Shown here: piece by piece, positions 1 through 8,820 of the stretch
How the letters are laid out: each line of letters begins with the position of its first letter
Position numbering within the stretch: the first letter of the stretch is position 1
From: Prevotellaceae bacterium
GTDB lineage: Bacteria; Bacteroidota; Bacteroidia; Bacteroidales; Paludibacteraceae
Reading direction: 5' to 3'
DNA: 23,644 nucleotides
NCBI GenBank assembly: GCA_020636695.1
Contig: JACJXJ010000020.1
Coordinates: 1 to 23,644 of the forward strand
Position numbers and translations under genes: made by a program
The notes under the pieces: generated by a model
What the model was told of the DNA's origin: nothing
Database searches by the model: none
The model's input: the letters and a program-made list of their open reading frames with translations, nothing else

Positions 1-279
1 CTCTTAGCATGGAACAAACTAAATCAGGAATCGTACGCCTACGACTGGGCAGAAGACAGCAATGAACAGATAAAAGAGGAAATTCAAACACGAAATCATC
101 AACGTCTGATCAATCATCCTACAGAAGGTAACCCATTTAATTTGTCTATGCCAACACCTGAGCATTATTTGCCCTTGTTGTATTTATTGGCTTTGCAGGA
201 AGAAGACGAATCTATTCAATTTTTCAATGACAAAATCATTGGAGGGTCGCTCAGTATGACCTCTTTAAAAATAGGTTAA
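1..279 (+). CDS. ygiD: 4,5-DOPA dioxygenase extradiol family protein, 3' end (partial)
   Basis: This open frame enters from the left edge in the first codon position and ends at TAA 277-279, leaving the last 92 residues. The C-terminal pattern MPTPEHYLPLLYLLALQ, then FFNDKIIGGSLSMTSLKIG, is the conserved tail of the YgiD/LigB class of extradiol ring-cleaving dioxygenases. The conserved His in PTPEHYLP is present. Family knowledge: these are small cytosolic, metal-dependent enzymes of about 260-280 residues that open catechol rings such as L-DOPA; the bacterial physiological substrate is usually unknown. The N-terminal metal-binding residues lie outside the window, so activity cannot be judged. 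The next gene runs on the opposite strand 250 bases away, so this gene ends its own transcription unit. Confidence 0.85.
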   Translation, partial: LLAWNKLNQESYAYDWAEDSNEQIKEEIQTRNHQRLINHPTEGNPFNLSMPTPEHYLPLLYLLALQEEDESIQFFNDKIIGGSLSMTSLKIG

Positions 280-530
280 TCATTCTAGGTATGACACACA
301 AGTTCTATGTATCTGATGATTGCAAATGCTATTTTTAATGACCAAAGATATCAACACGCAACAAAAAAAAGGATACCGTACAATTTGTACTAAAAGTACT
401 GACATCGTTAAATAAAGAAAAGTTCTTACTCATTCAGATTTGTAAATTTATTAAATGTCAAGTGCTCTACGAATAATTTGCAGGGGTTATATCTAGAAAT
501 ATAACCCCTGCAATAATTTCAAATATAACT
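280..530. other. Intergenic spacer between convergent genes
   Basis: These 251 bases lie between the dioxygenase stop and the stop of the minus-strand DUF3857 gene. I find no open frame with coding character, only runs of about 15 codons. A short inverted repeat, GTACT-AAA-AGTAC, sits at 387-399. The main feature is the long hairpin at 478-513, listed separately. No promoter motif of the TAnnTTTG type is evident on the plus strand. Confidence 0.6.
478..513 (-). terminator. Strong hairpin, probable terminator of the DUF3857 gene pair
   Basis: A perfect inverted repeat with a 15-base stem (478-492 against 499-513) and the 6-base loop CTAGAA; the arms contain GCAGGGGTTATAT and its complement. 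It lies 17 bases beyond the stop codon of the minus-strand gene ending at 531, as expected for a transcription terminator. The U-tract after the stem on the minus strand is poor (AATTATTCG), so it may act as a 3'-end stabiliser or a bidirectional stop rather than a classical intrinsic terminator. Confidence 0.6.
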
Positions 531-2432
531 TTACTTCAGGCCTCCATTTCGGAGCACCATTGTCTGTGTATAATGTTTTTTTATAGCCTCACAAAATAGA
601 ACAAAATCATTCCATTTCTCTTTATGATACATTCCTTTATGGAGTAACAACGCTTGCACAACTTCAATTGTATCTCCTTGAACTATAACAGAAGATGTAA
701 AATCCCCAAATTCAGTCTTTAAATTAATGGAAGGGGCAATACCCTCAACAACATAGCCATCAGGAATAACAACATGTACTGTATCTCTATCATAATATCC
801 GCGTTCGATACATATATTTTGGGTACGTTGATTATTTTTTGTAGGAATATAGAGTGGCTTTCTGAAGGGGTTAAGAGGAATAAATAATCGAGATAAATTT
901 GTTTGCCCATACAACGCATCCAACTTATAATTAACTACCAACGAAGGATTTTGTGTTTTGTATTCTTTAAAATGGATATCAGATACAACTGCCTGATTCA
1001 AGGCAATTTGCTTTCGTAAATCATCTTTCTGTTGATTTACATTTTTTTTCGTAAAGTTACTCTGAAACTCATACTGGAGCAGCTTACTCGTCCTACACAC
1101 AGAAACTTGACTTTGTCCATTACTAGACAAATTAACATGCACTTTATAGGATTCCAAATTAAGAGAGTCAGGATATACTGGCAAACGTACAAGCCTACCA
1201 CCATTTTCATCACAAACTAGAGCATCATGCCCCACAATTCCTTCATGAATATACCCAAACGGGAGCTCGGTATTCGTACATTCTAGCCACAACGTATCAT
1301 TGGGCAATGGAACTTGTAATATAACATGGTTAGTTTGTTGTTCGTTCGCAAAATCTGAAAATAATCGCTCATTTTTGGTACTAATAACCACATAATTAGA
1401 AGGAATGCCAACCTCCTCCAACATGGTTTTCAAATAAAATGATAGCGCTTTACAATCCCCAAAGCCAACTTGAGATACCTCCAATGCTGACATGGGTCGA
1501 AAGCCCCCTATACCTAACTGAATACTAACATATCGAGTTGTTTCACCCAAATATTGGTACAGCTTAGCAACTTTTTCTCGATCATTAGAACATCCTGAAA
1601 CTAGTCCTCTAATTTTAGAAATTACTTGAGGAGTCAATTGGTTAAGTCCATTTTGTAAGCTATGTGTCCATGCCCCCAACTCTTGCCAAGTCTGTTGACC
1701 TCCAGCATAGCCATCTACCTCGAATTTAAGGGGATTTGCATAAACAAAAGGTATTATAGAGAGTAAATCAGGCCCGTAATCTTCTTCGACAACCGCATTA
1801 ATATGTTTAATCTCCCATTTACACTGTTTTTGGTTATTTAAAAAAGTACTTGGTAATCTGTCAACTAATTGTTCTTTAAAATTAACATCAACAGATGTCG
1901 GTATATTTATCGAATATACAGCGTGTTGCAGAGATTGATTATAGGATTCGATAGGACAGAATGTGGGATAAGTTAAAATTCCATTCTTGATTTTTATTGT
2001 CCACTCGTATTCGATGGTATAAGGATAACGAGCATACTCACATGCGTAATATCTCATTTTTGTATCAGTACCTAACATTGAAGAATACTGTGTTTCTTTC
2101 AAATCCTTGAATTTTAATTTAAACACCTCCATACCATCCGAATTATAAACCCGACCAGCAAATTGAGTCAAGGATCGAAATTGGTCTGTATACGTAGAAA
2201 AAACAGCTGCATCCTGCCCCTTTTTATTCAAGATAGTAATCACTCGACGAACCTTATACTCCGCCAACTTTGTAGACGATTGATTCATCTCTATAATGTG
2301 ATCACGAACTACTGAATAGGCATTTACCCGAAGAGAATCAGGTATATTAACCATACTCGCATTAAATGACTGTGAAGTTACAACTGCCGAATAAAGGAAG
2401 CAAAGTAGTAATAAAAACTGTTTTCGATTCAT
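531..2432 (-). CDS. Exported DUF3857 / transglutaminase-like domain protein, catalytic residues present
   Basis: A 633-residue protein with an N-terminal signal peptide (hydrophobic run LLLLCFLYSAVV, residues 7-18), so it is exported to the periplasm or cell surface. Residues of about 40-230 fit the DUF3857 beta-rich domain. Residues of about 270-400 fit a transglutaminase/protease-like fold: GFGDCKALS places a Cys at 327, TNHVIL a His at 369, and the WLECT segment an acidic residue at 384, in the order expected for the Cys-His-Asp/Glu triad. The remaining C-terminal 230 residues are beta-rich and not assigned. Family members are common in Bacteroidota; their substrates are not established, and enzyme activity here is inferred from motifs only. 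The start codon overlaps the stop of the upstream paralogue-like gene by 4 bases (ATGA), implying translational coupling and a shared function or complex. Confidence 0.85.
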   Translation of the reverse strand: MNRKQFLLLLCFLYSAVVTSQSFNASMVNIPDSLRVNAYSVVRDHIIEMNQSSTKLAEYKVRRVITILNKKGQDAAVFSTYTDQFRSLTQFAGRVYNSDGMEVFKLKFKDLKETQYSSMLGTDTKMRYYACEYARYPYTIEYEWTIKIKNGILTYPTFCPIESYNQSLQHAVYSINIPTSVDVNFKEQLVDRLPSTFLNNQKQCKWEIKHINAVVEEDYGPDLLSIIPFVYANPLKFEVDGYAGGQQTWQELGAWTHSLQNGLNQLTPQVISKIRGLVSGCSNDREKVAKLYQYLGETTRYVSIQLGIGGFRPMSALEVSQVGFGDCKALSFYLKTMLEEVGIPSNYVVISTKNERLFSDFANEQQTNHVILQVPLPNDTLWLECTNTELPFGYIHEGIVGHDALVCDENGGRLVRLPVYPDSLNLESYKVHVNLSSNGQSQVSVCRTSKLLQYEFQSNFTKKNVNQQKDDLRKQIALNQAVVSDIHFKEYKTQNPSLVVNYKLDALYGQTNLSRLFIPLNPFRKPLYIPTKNNQRTQNICIERGYYDRDTVHVVIPDGYVVEGIAPSINLKTEFGDFTSSVIVQGDTIEVVQALLLHKGMYHKEKWNDFVLFCEAIKKHYTQTMVLRNGGLK

Positions 2433-4441
2433 TTAGCTATTTTTTTGAATACAATTTGTGCATTATTTTTTGTTACTAATGTTTCCCAAAATTGTTTTAA
2501 TTGATGATATGATTGCGAAGAAATACGTAATGTTGAGATATCTAATTGATAGCGAAGCTGCACCTTGTCCTCTACAGCATATATGACATAGCTCATATAC
2601 AGTTTATTATCTTCAAATTTAGCACTTATACTTTTCGGTATTTCATCAACAATATACCCTTCTGGCACATCTAAATTTACTGTTATACGAACACTCTGAA
2701 GGTATGGAAATTCAACAGGTAATTTTCGATTAACCGATGTAAATACATTTTTGGGTTCATCTGGGAAAATCATTGGATTGACATAAATATATTCACCCGA
2801 CACTTGAGTCGTTTTTTCGAAACTCACAACCTCGGACGAAAAACTACTCAATCCTTCGGTTTGTTGCAAATCCATGTCGGTAATAGTTATCTGTTGATTT
2901 TTCTCCAAGTCCTGCTTATATGTATCTAATCCTTTAGAGGCTAACGTTGACTTAAATTCAGAAGAATGTTGCCCTTGATAACGGCTTTGACGTGTTCCAA
3001 CAAGAGTTCCATCAGGTTGTAACTGGGCAGTAATATTTACCCTAGTACTATTCTTGGAGACAGATGTTAAATCAAGAATTTGATCTCTATCTAGATCGAG
3101 AATTGCACCTTGGGAAACCATTAATTGTGGAGGCAAAATATTTATATCACCATGCTCTACCGAACCGTCAATGTAAAATGCTTTGCCATCAGGAGCGTAA
3201 GCCACAATAACAAAAGTGGTCAGTTTATCAATGGATGGAGTTTGTAAAGGTAAAGACCCCTTGTCTCGTTCACAAATTAATACGGGATAAGCCTTTATAT
3301 TGGCATCACTAAGCATTCTTAGAAAAACAAAATTGAGGTCTGCATTACTACCTTTACCTTGTCGTATTGCTTCAGAAATAGTACGAGACATTAAAGTATA
3401 GGAACCATCCCACTGCATACGGCTTTTCAATATTTGGAATAAGGATCGAATTTGATTTTCTGTATCCATAGTATCAAGACGTGCTTGTTCCTGTAATCCC
3501 CAAAAAGGATTTTTTAACCGACTTAACCCTTTTATGTGAGCTCCAAAATATTCGTGTTCCAAAAGTAATTCTTTAACCTTTTTCCAACTACTGGAATACC
3601 CCTCAAAAATCGCACCAGGAAATTGCACTCCAAACAATTCAAAATCAACTAATGTACGATATTCATTTTTACACCAAACAAAAGGTTCATCCTTTAAGGC
3701 AGGAAGTGTATCTGCAATAAAAACCAGCCTATTTAATGGTACATTAACAGTTTTATTTATATACCCAGCACCAGTATTAAACCGAATATCATAAGCACGA
3801 CTTTGAGTGGATTTTTGACAATCTATATATTCATATCCTTTAGTTTGAAAACGATATTGGTAATAAGCTGGTATTAATACCTCATAAATAGATTTAAACA
3901 CAGGCACAGACTCTTGTATTTTCCATGAATCAATGCTATAGGGATTATTTGAAGAATATTTATAGCGATATTCTATGACTGTACCAACCTTTACGTTTGG
4001 AATGGAAAATTTAACAACATTCCAATTTTCATCAACCTTTTCTCGATAAATATACTGCTTGGATAATTTGGACTTGACAATTTTACCATCTTCTAAATTA
4101 TAAGCTGCTGCCTCTATATCAAAAATCGTTTCGCAGGTCCCATTTGACCGAGCTGACTTATAAAAAGGAATTTCAACATTAGCATAATCAACACCATCAG
4201 ACGTCAATATTTTTACTCTTCGTTCAAAAACAGATGCAACTCCAAATCCATCTGAACGATAATCAAATTCGGTAGTACCAGTTTTCAATAAAACGACCGC
4301 AGATGCAGAAGTATCATTTTGATAAGTCGTCATTGCCAATTCCTCTAATGGTATTTTACCATACTTGTAACCCTTGGCTGCAGAAATAAAAGCACTACAC
4401 ACACATAAACAAATAATCAAAAAGGCATTTCTAAAATTCAT
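2429..4441 (-). CDS. Exported DUF3857 / transglutaminase-like protein with degenerate active site
   Basis: A 670-residue protein when started at ATG 4441. That start gives a clean signal peptide (MNFRNAFLIICLCVCSAFISA). An in-frame GTG at 4489 would add 16 residues, but it lies upstream of the promoter-like TAnnTTTG on this strand, so I prefer the ATG. The N-terminal half matches DUF3857. The transglutaminase-like region is recognisable from GKGSNADLNFVFLRML (about residues 362-377), but Asn366 stands where the catalytic Cys would be. TTFVIV stands where the His segment (FNHVIV) is expected, while the FYIDGS Asp (425) remains. It is therefore probably a non-enzymatic, binding or structural member, a variant also familiar in other Bacteroidota homologues. 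It is the first gene of a two-gene operon with the Cys-containing protein downstream. Confidence 0.82.
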   Translation of the reverse strand: MNFRNAFLIICLCVCSAFISAAKGYKYGKIPLEELAMTTYQNDTSASAVVLLKTGTTEFDYRSDGFGVASVFERRVKILTSDGVDYANVEIPFYKSARSNGTCETIFDIEAAAYNLEDGKIVKSKLSKQYIYREKVDENWNVVKFSIPNVKVGTVIEYRYKYSSNNPYSIDSWKIQESVPVFKSIYEVLIPAYYQYRFQTKGYEYIDCQKSTQSRAYDIRFNTGAGYINKTVNVPLNRLVFIADTLPALKDEPFVWCKNEYRTLVDFELFGVQFPGAIFEGYSSSWKKVKELLLEHEYFGAHIKGLSRLKNPFWGLQEQARLDTMDTENQIRSLFQILKSRMQWDGSYTLMSRTISEAIRQGKGSNADLNFVFLRMLSDANIKAYPVLICERDKGSLPLQTPSIDKLTTFVIVAYAPDGKAFYIDGSVEHGDINILPPQLMVSQGAILDLDRDQILDLTSVSKNSTRVNITAQLQPDGTLVGTRQSRYQGQHSSEFKSTLASKGLDTYKQDLEKNQQITITDMDLQQTEGLSSFSSEVVSFEKTTQVSGEYIYVNPMIFPDEPKNVFTSVNRKLPVEFPYLQSVRITVNLDVPEGYIVDEIPKSISAKFEDNKLYMSYVIYAVEDKVQLRYQLDISTLRISSQSYHQLKQFWETLVTKNNAQIVFKKIAK

Positions 4442-4465
4442 GGATTCAATAATTTTTGTGAAAAA

Positions 4466-4499
4466 CAAAAATAATACAATTATTAACACTATTTACAAA
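4466..4499 (-). promoter_or_regulatory. Bacteroidota-type promoter for the DUF3857 operon
   Basis: Read on the minus strand, TATTTTTG (4473-4466) fits the -7 consensus TAnnTTTG, and a TTTG (4499-4496) lies 22 bases upstream as a -33 element. Transcription would begin near 4459, leaving a leader of about 18 bases before ATG 4441. This argues against the GTG at 4489. Confidence 0.5.
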
Positions 4500-4519
4500 A
4501 TACCTTACAAAAAAAGCGA

Positions 4520-4550
4520 TTTGTTCATTACACTTTTTTTCGTAATTTTG
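4520..4550 (+). promoter_or_regulatory. Bacteroidota-type promoter for ileS
   Basis: TTTG at 4520-4523, a 19-base spacer, then TAATTTTG at 4543-4550. This is a full match to the Bacteroidota housekeeping consensus (-33 TTTG, -7 TAnnTTTG). Transcription would start near 4557, giving a leader of about 55 bases. The region 4490-4612 contains no T-box-like structure that I can recognise. Confidence 0.75.
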
Positions 4551-4612
4551 CAAGCTTATAACTGCGCAAGTAGATAAACTCAGAACAATAATACTCTAAG
4601 TGGTTTTTTACA

Positions 4613-7600
4613 ATGAAAAAATTCAGAGAATACGCCCATTTCGATTTGTCAGACATCAACAAAAACGTGTTGAAACAATGGAATGACAAAGATTTGTTTC
4701 ACAAAAGTATTTCCACACGCGAAGGTGCTCCTGCATTCGTGTTTTTTGAAGGTCCTCCAAGTGCCAACGGCATGCCCGGCATTCACCACGTGATGGCTCG
4801 TACTATTAAAGATACGTTCTGTCGCTACAAAACCATGCAAGGCTTTCAGGTAAAACGTAAAGCGGGTTGGGATACGCACGGATTACCAGTGGAACTTGGC
4901 GTAGAAAAAGCATTAGGAATTACCAAAGAAGACATTGGTAAAAAAATCATGGTCGACGAGTACAACAATGCATGCCGTGCCGATGTCATGAAATACACCA
5001 AAGAATGGGAAGACTTAACCACTCAAATGGGTTATTGGGTGGACATGGAAAATCCCTACATCACGTACGATAACAAATACATCGAAACATTGTGGTATTT
5101 ACTCAAACAGTTATACAACAAAAACTTATTATACAAAGGTTACACTATTCAACCTTACTCGCCAGCGGCGGGAACAGGTCTTTCTACGCACGAACTCAAC
5201 CAACCAGGTTGCTACCGCGATGTAAAAGACACCACCTGTACCGCACAATTTAAAATAAAAGATGCTAAGTTTGGCAACAACGCTTACTTCCTAGCATGGA
5301 CCACCACGCCTTGGACCTTGCCTTCGAACACCGCCTTGTGCGTAGGACCAAAAATTACCTACAACATCGTAAAAGCAGACAATCCTTACACAGGAACACC
5401 TTGCACTTATATTTTAGCCAAAGATTTGGTGGCTAGCTATTTTGGCGAAAAGAAAATTGCCACCTTCGAAATCATCGGTGAATGTTCTGGTAACGACTTA
5501 GTAGGCCTAGAATACGAACAACTCATTCCGTGGGTAAATCCTGGCAACGGCGCATTCCGCGTAATTGCTGGCGATTTTGTTACCACCGAAGATGGTACTG
5601 GTATTGTGCACATTGCGCCTACATTTGGTGCCGATGATGCTTTTGTGGCCAAAAAAGCCGGCGTGCCAGGATTAATCATGTTAACTAAAAAAGGCGAAAC
5701 CCGCCCAATGGTAGACATGACTGGAAAATTCTTCTTGTTGGAAGATTTAGATGAAGCCTTTGTGAAATCATCGGTTGATACTGAAAAATACCAAGAATTT
5801 GCTGGACGATTTGTGAAAAATGCCTACAACCCAACACTCACCGAACAGGACGAAACGTTGGATATTGCCATTTGCATGATGCTAAAACAACAAGGATTGG
5901 CATTTAAAATCGAAAAACATACGCACAATTATCCGCACTGCTGGCGTACCGACAAACCTGTATTATATTATCCGCTAGATAGTTGGTTTATCAAAACAAC
6001 CGCTTGTCGCGAAGAGATGATGGAACTCAACCAAACCATTAACTGGAAACCAGAATCAACTGGTACAGGGCGTTTTGGAAAATGGCTCGAAAATTTGAAC
6101 GACTGGAACCTCAGCCGAAGCCGTTATTGGGGAACGCCACTCCCAATTTGGCGCACCGAAGATGGCAGTGAAGAAATTTGCATTGGCTCTATCGAAGAGT
6201 TGATAGCAGAAATCGAAAAATCAATCGCCGCTGGATTCATGACCGAAAATCCGTATAAAAACTTTGAGGTGGGCAACTACTCCAAAGAAAATTACGACCC
6301 TAAAAATATCGATTTACACCGTCCATACGTGGATGATATTATACTCGTTTCGGCTGATGGGAAACCGATGAAACGCGAACTCGATTTGATAGATGTTTGG
6401 TTCGATTCAGGTGCTATGCCTTATGCACAATCGCACTATCCATTTGAAAATAAAGAGGCTATTCGTACCGCCGATTTCATTTCGGAAGGTGTAGATCAAA
6501 CACGTGGTTGGTTCTTTACTTTGCACGCCATCCACACCATGCTCGAAAATCAAGTAGCATTCAAAAACGTTATTTCTAACGGTTTAGTGTTAGATAAAAA
6601 CGGGAATAAAATGTCGAAACGCTTGGGTAATGCCGTCGATCCATTTTCAACGATTGAAAAATATGGTTCCGATCCACTGCGTTGGTACATGATGACTAAC
6701 GCATCGCCTTGGGACAATTTGAAATTTGATGTTGAAGGCATCGAAGAAGTACGTCGTAAATTCTTCGGCACGCTTTATAACACCTACTCGTTCTTTGCGC
6801 TTTATGCCAACGTCGATCAGTTTGATTATACCGAAGCCGATATTCCATTGGCAGAACGTCCTGAAATTGACCGTTGGATTCTGTCGTTACTCAACACCTT
6901 GATAAAAGAGGTAACGGAACATTATGAAAATTATGAGCCAACACGTGCTGGTCGTGCTATTAGCGATTTTGTGGGCGAAAATTTGAGTAACTGGTATGTA
7001 CGCCTCAACCGTAAACGTTTCTGGGGTGGCACTATGGATGCTGATAAGCTGTCGGCTTACCAAACACTTTATACCTGCCTAGAAACCGTATCAAAATTGA
7101 TGGCACCAATTGCGCCTTTCTTTGCCGATCAACTATTTTTAGATTTGAATGCTGCAACAGGTAAAGATAAATCGGAATCAGTTCATATTGCGCAATTCCC
7201 AACCTACGACGCATCGGTTATGGATACACATTTGGAAGCGTGTATGCAGTTGGCACAACAAGCCACGTCTATGATTTTGGCACTCCGTAAAAAAGCAAAT
7301 AAAAAAGTGCGTCAGCCACTTCAAAAAGCCATTATCCCAGCATCCGACAAAAAAACATTGGAGGAACTGTTGTATATGGCTGAATTGATAAAAGCGGAAG
7401 TCAATCTGAAAGAATTGGAAGTTGTTTCGGCAGAAACTTCTACGGTAAAATTAATCAAGCGCATCAAGCCAAATTTCAAAACATTAGGTAAGAAATACGG
7501 CAAGCAAATGAAAGAAATTGCCGCCACACTTGATGAATTTACGCAAGAACAAATTCAAACCGTAGAAACAAAAGGCGACATAACACTACCTTTACCAAGT

Positions 7601-7975
7601 GGCGAAGTCACCATTGAATTGGCCGACGTAGAAATTGCTACCGAAGATATGCCAGGCTGGTTGGTGGCTAATGAAGGCACACTCACCATTGCGCTCGACA
7701 TTACCGTAACCGAAGAGTTACGCCAAGAAGGTATTGCCCGCGAATTGGTAAATCGTATTCAAAATTTGCGCAAATCGAGCGGTTATGAAATCACCGACAA
7801 AATAGCGATAAAAATAGAACAACACGAAGAAATCAACGCCGCTGTCGATACGTTCAATACTTATATTGCATCACAAGTATTAGCCGTTTCGCTAGAACTA
7901 GTGAATAACCTAACCGATGCAACAGAGCTCGATTTTGAGGATTTTATAGTGAAAGTAGCTATCCACAAAATCTAA
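4613..7975 (+). CDS. ileS: Isoleucyl-tRNA synthetase, type-2-like, with altered GIHH signature
   Basis: A 1120-residue class I synthetase that charges tRNA-Ile with isoleucine in the cytosol. Visible landmarks: the ATP-binding signature region ANGMPGIHHVMART (residues 51-64); the CP1 editing domain with WTTTPWTLPSN (229-239) and GTGIVHIAP (328-336) followed by GADD; KMSKR (666-670), the KMSKS loop; and NLSNWYVRLNRKRFW at the start of the anticodon-binding domain. The C-terminus lacks the paired-Cys zinc finger of E. coli-type IleRS1 and is long, as in IleRS2/eukaryote-like enzymes. The signature is odd: where HxGH (for example HYGH) is expected, the sequence reads G56-I-H-H59, a first/third position swap. 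Published work on IleRS2 describes such GxHH enzymes as highly mupirocin-resistant; resistance here is inference. The gene has its own promoter and terminator, and no dksA or lspA follows it. Confidence 0.97.
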   Translation: MKKFREYAHFDLSDINKNVLKQWNDKDLFHKSISTREGAPAFVFFEGPPSANGMPGIHHVMARTIKDTFCRYKTMQGFQVKRKAGWDTHGLPVELGVEKALGITKEDIGKKIMVDEYNNACRADVMKYTKEWEDLTTQMGYWVDMENPYITYDNKYIETLWYLLKQLYNKNLLYKGYTIQPYSPAAGTGLSTHELNQPGCYRDVKDTTCTAQFKIKDAKFGNNAYFLAWTTTPWTLPSNTALCVGPKITYNIVKADNPYTGTPCTYILAKDLVASYFGEKKIATFEIIGECSGNDLVGLEYEQLIPWVNPGNGAFRVIAGDFVTTEDGTGIVHIAPTFGADDAFVAKKAGVPGLIMLTKKGETRPMVDMTGKFFLLEDLDEAFVKSSVDTEKYQEFAGRFVKNAYNPTLTEQDETLDIAICMMLKQQGLAFKIEKHTHNYPHCWRTDKPVLYYPLDSWFIKTTACREEMMELNQTINWKPESTGTGRFGKWLENLNDWNLSRSRYWGTPLPIWRTEDGSEEICIGSIEELIAEIEKSIAAGFMTENPYKNFEVGNYSKENYDPKNIDLHRPYVDDIILVSADGKPMKRELDLIDVWFDSGAMPYAQSHYPFENKEAIRTADFISEGVDQTRGWFFTLHAIHTMLENQVAFKNVISNGLVLDKNGNKMSKRLGNAVDPFSTIEKYGSDPLRWYMMTNASPWDNLKFDVEGIEEVRRKFFGTLYNTYSFFALYANVDQFDYTEADIPLAERPEIDRWILSLLNTLIKEVTEHYENYEPTRAGRAISDFVGENLSNWYVRLNRKRFWGGTMDADKLSAYQTLYTCLETVSKLMAPIAPFFADQLFLDLNAATGKDKSESVHIAQFPTYDASVMDTHLEACMQLAQQATSMILALRKKANKKVRQPLQKAIIPASDKKTLEELLYMAELIKAEVNLKELEVVSAETSTVKLIKRIKPNFKTLGKKYGKQMKEIAATLDEFTQEQIQTVETKGDITLPLPSGEVTIELADVEIATEDMPGWLVANEGTLTIALDITVTEELRQEGIARELVNRIQNLRKSSGYEITDKIAIKIEQHEEINAAVDTFNTYIASQVLAVSLELVNNLTDATELDFEDFIVKVAIHKI

Positions 7976-7995
7976 AAAATAATCGATCATAAACT

Positions 7996-8029
7996 AAAAA
8001 ATGGAACTGTTTAAACAGTTCCATTTTTT
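7996..8029. terminator. Bidirectional palindromic terminator between ileS and the LytTR gene
   Basis: A perfect 34-base palindrome centred between 8012 and 8013, with a TGGAACTGTTT arm and flanking A and T tracts on either side. It thus has a stem plus U-tract on both strands. It ends ileS on the plus strand (21 bases past the stop) and the LiaF/LytTR unit on the minus strand, whose stop codon (8029-8031) overlaps its edge. Confidence 0.88.
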
Positions 8030-8814
8030 TATAATCCTAAACGTTGTTTTAAGAGTTTATAGCCCATAGGGCTGGTTCGTAAGCGTTCGCCATTGGTAAG
8101 AAAAAGCCACTGCTGCTGTTTTTCGATTAATTCAATCCGCTCAATCGCTTTCACATACACCAAATAAGAACGATGGCAACGCACAAAGAGTGTATTATCC
8201 AAATGCGATTCAAAATACTTCATGGTCTGCTCTTTCAAGAAACGACCTTTCGTACTTTGAATGGTCACATAATCGCCATCTGCTTGAAAATAGAGAATTT
8301 CATCGAGCGTTAAAACTTCTATCGCATTGCCACGTTTTACCGTAATACGTTCCAGTTGTTCCTCCGGTTGAGCGACAATAGGCATTACTGGTTCTGGTAG
8401 TTCTTCTTCTCGACAATCCGTTTCTTTTTGGCTCATCAGCCAACCAAAAAACAACAAACTAGTGGGCAGAGCTACAAACAAGCGCAATGGCAAAGTGCGT
8501 GTGAAATAAGTTCCCGATTGAAACACAACCTGCAAACTAAGATTTACAACGGCCAACCACACCAAAAGCAAGACTAGCAATAATAATACAAATGGAATAT
8601 ACCGTTTCTGACTATCGAAACGCACGTAACGCACACCAACCGCCACAAACAAACACAACGCTGCCAATAAGCATGCCGACAAAACACTGTCGAACCAAAC
8701 GAGACTAGTAGAACCTGCTTCCAAGCTCAGGAGTGTGTAAGCATACAACAGCGCCCAAATGGAAGTAACCAAGCCGCCACCAATCACACGTCGGTATGTA
8801 TTCAGTTTCGTCAT
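8029..8814 (-). CDS. Membrane-anchored LytTR-family transcriptional regulator
   Basis: A 261-residue protein started at ATG 8814; a TTG at 8820 is in frame but less likely. The first about 130 residues contain four hydrophobic segments (roughly 10-32, 39-61, 74-94 and 107-127). An acidic/proline linker follows (about 130-155), then a C-terminal LytTR DNA-binding domain (about 154-259) with the typical segments IEVLTLDEILYFQADGDYV, FVRCHRSYLV and RTSPMGYKLLKQRL. There is no receiver domain and no kinase nearby. The DNA-binding part should face the cytoplasm, making this a one-component, membrane-tethered regulator. It starts 6 bases after the stop of the LiaF-like gene and is almost certainly co-transcribed with it. 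LytTR proteins bind direct repeats upstream of target genes; the targets are unknown, though autoregulation is plausible. Confidence 0.88.
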   Translation of the reverse strand: MTKLNTYRRVIGGGLVTSIWALLYAYTLLSLEAGSTSLVWFDSVLSACLLAALCLFVAVGVRYVRFDSQKRYIPFVLLLLVLLLVWLAVVNLSLQVVFQSGTYFTRTLPLRLFVALPTSLLFFGWLMSQKETDCREEELPEPVMPIVAQPEEQLERITVKRGNAIEVLTLDEILYFQADGDYVTIQSTKGRFLKEQTMKYFESHLDNTLFVRCHRSYLVYVKAIERIELIEKQQQWLFLTNGERLRTSPMGYKLLKQRLGL

Positions 8815-8820
8815 CAGCAA

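Noticed and set aside
531..4441. The two DUF3857 genes as a recently acquired island (they look more AT-rich than ileS)
   Set aside because: The difference is a visual impression only, no mobile genes, tRNA or repeats flank them, and the family is native to Bacteroidota.
4442..4489. GTG at 4489 as start of the DUF3857 protein, adding 16 residues
   Set aside because: It lies upstream of the predicted transcription start and spoils the signal peptide that begins at ATG 4441.
4551..4612. T-box riboswitch ahead of ileS
   Set aside because: The leader is only about 55 bases with no T-box consensus or antiterminator structure.
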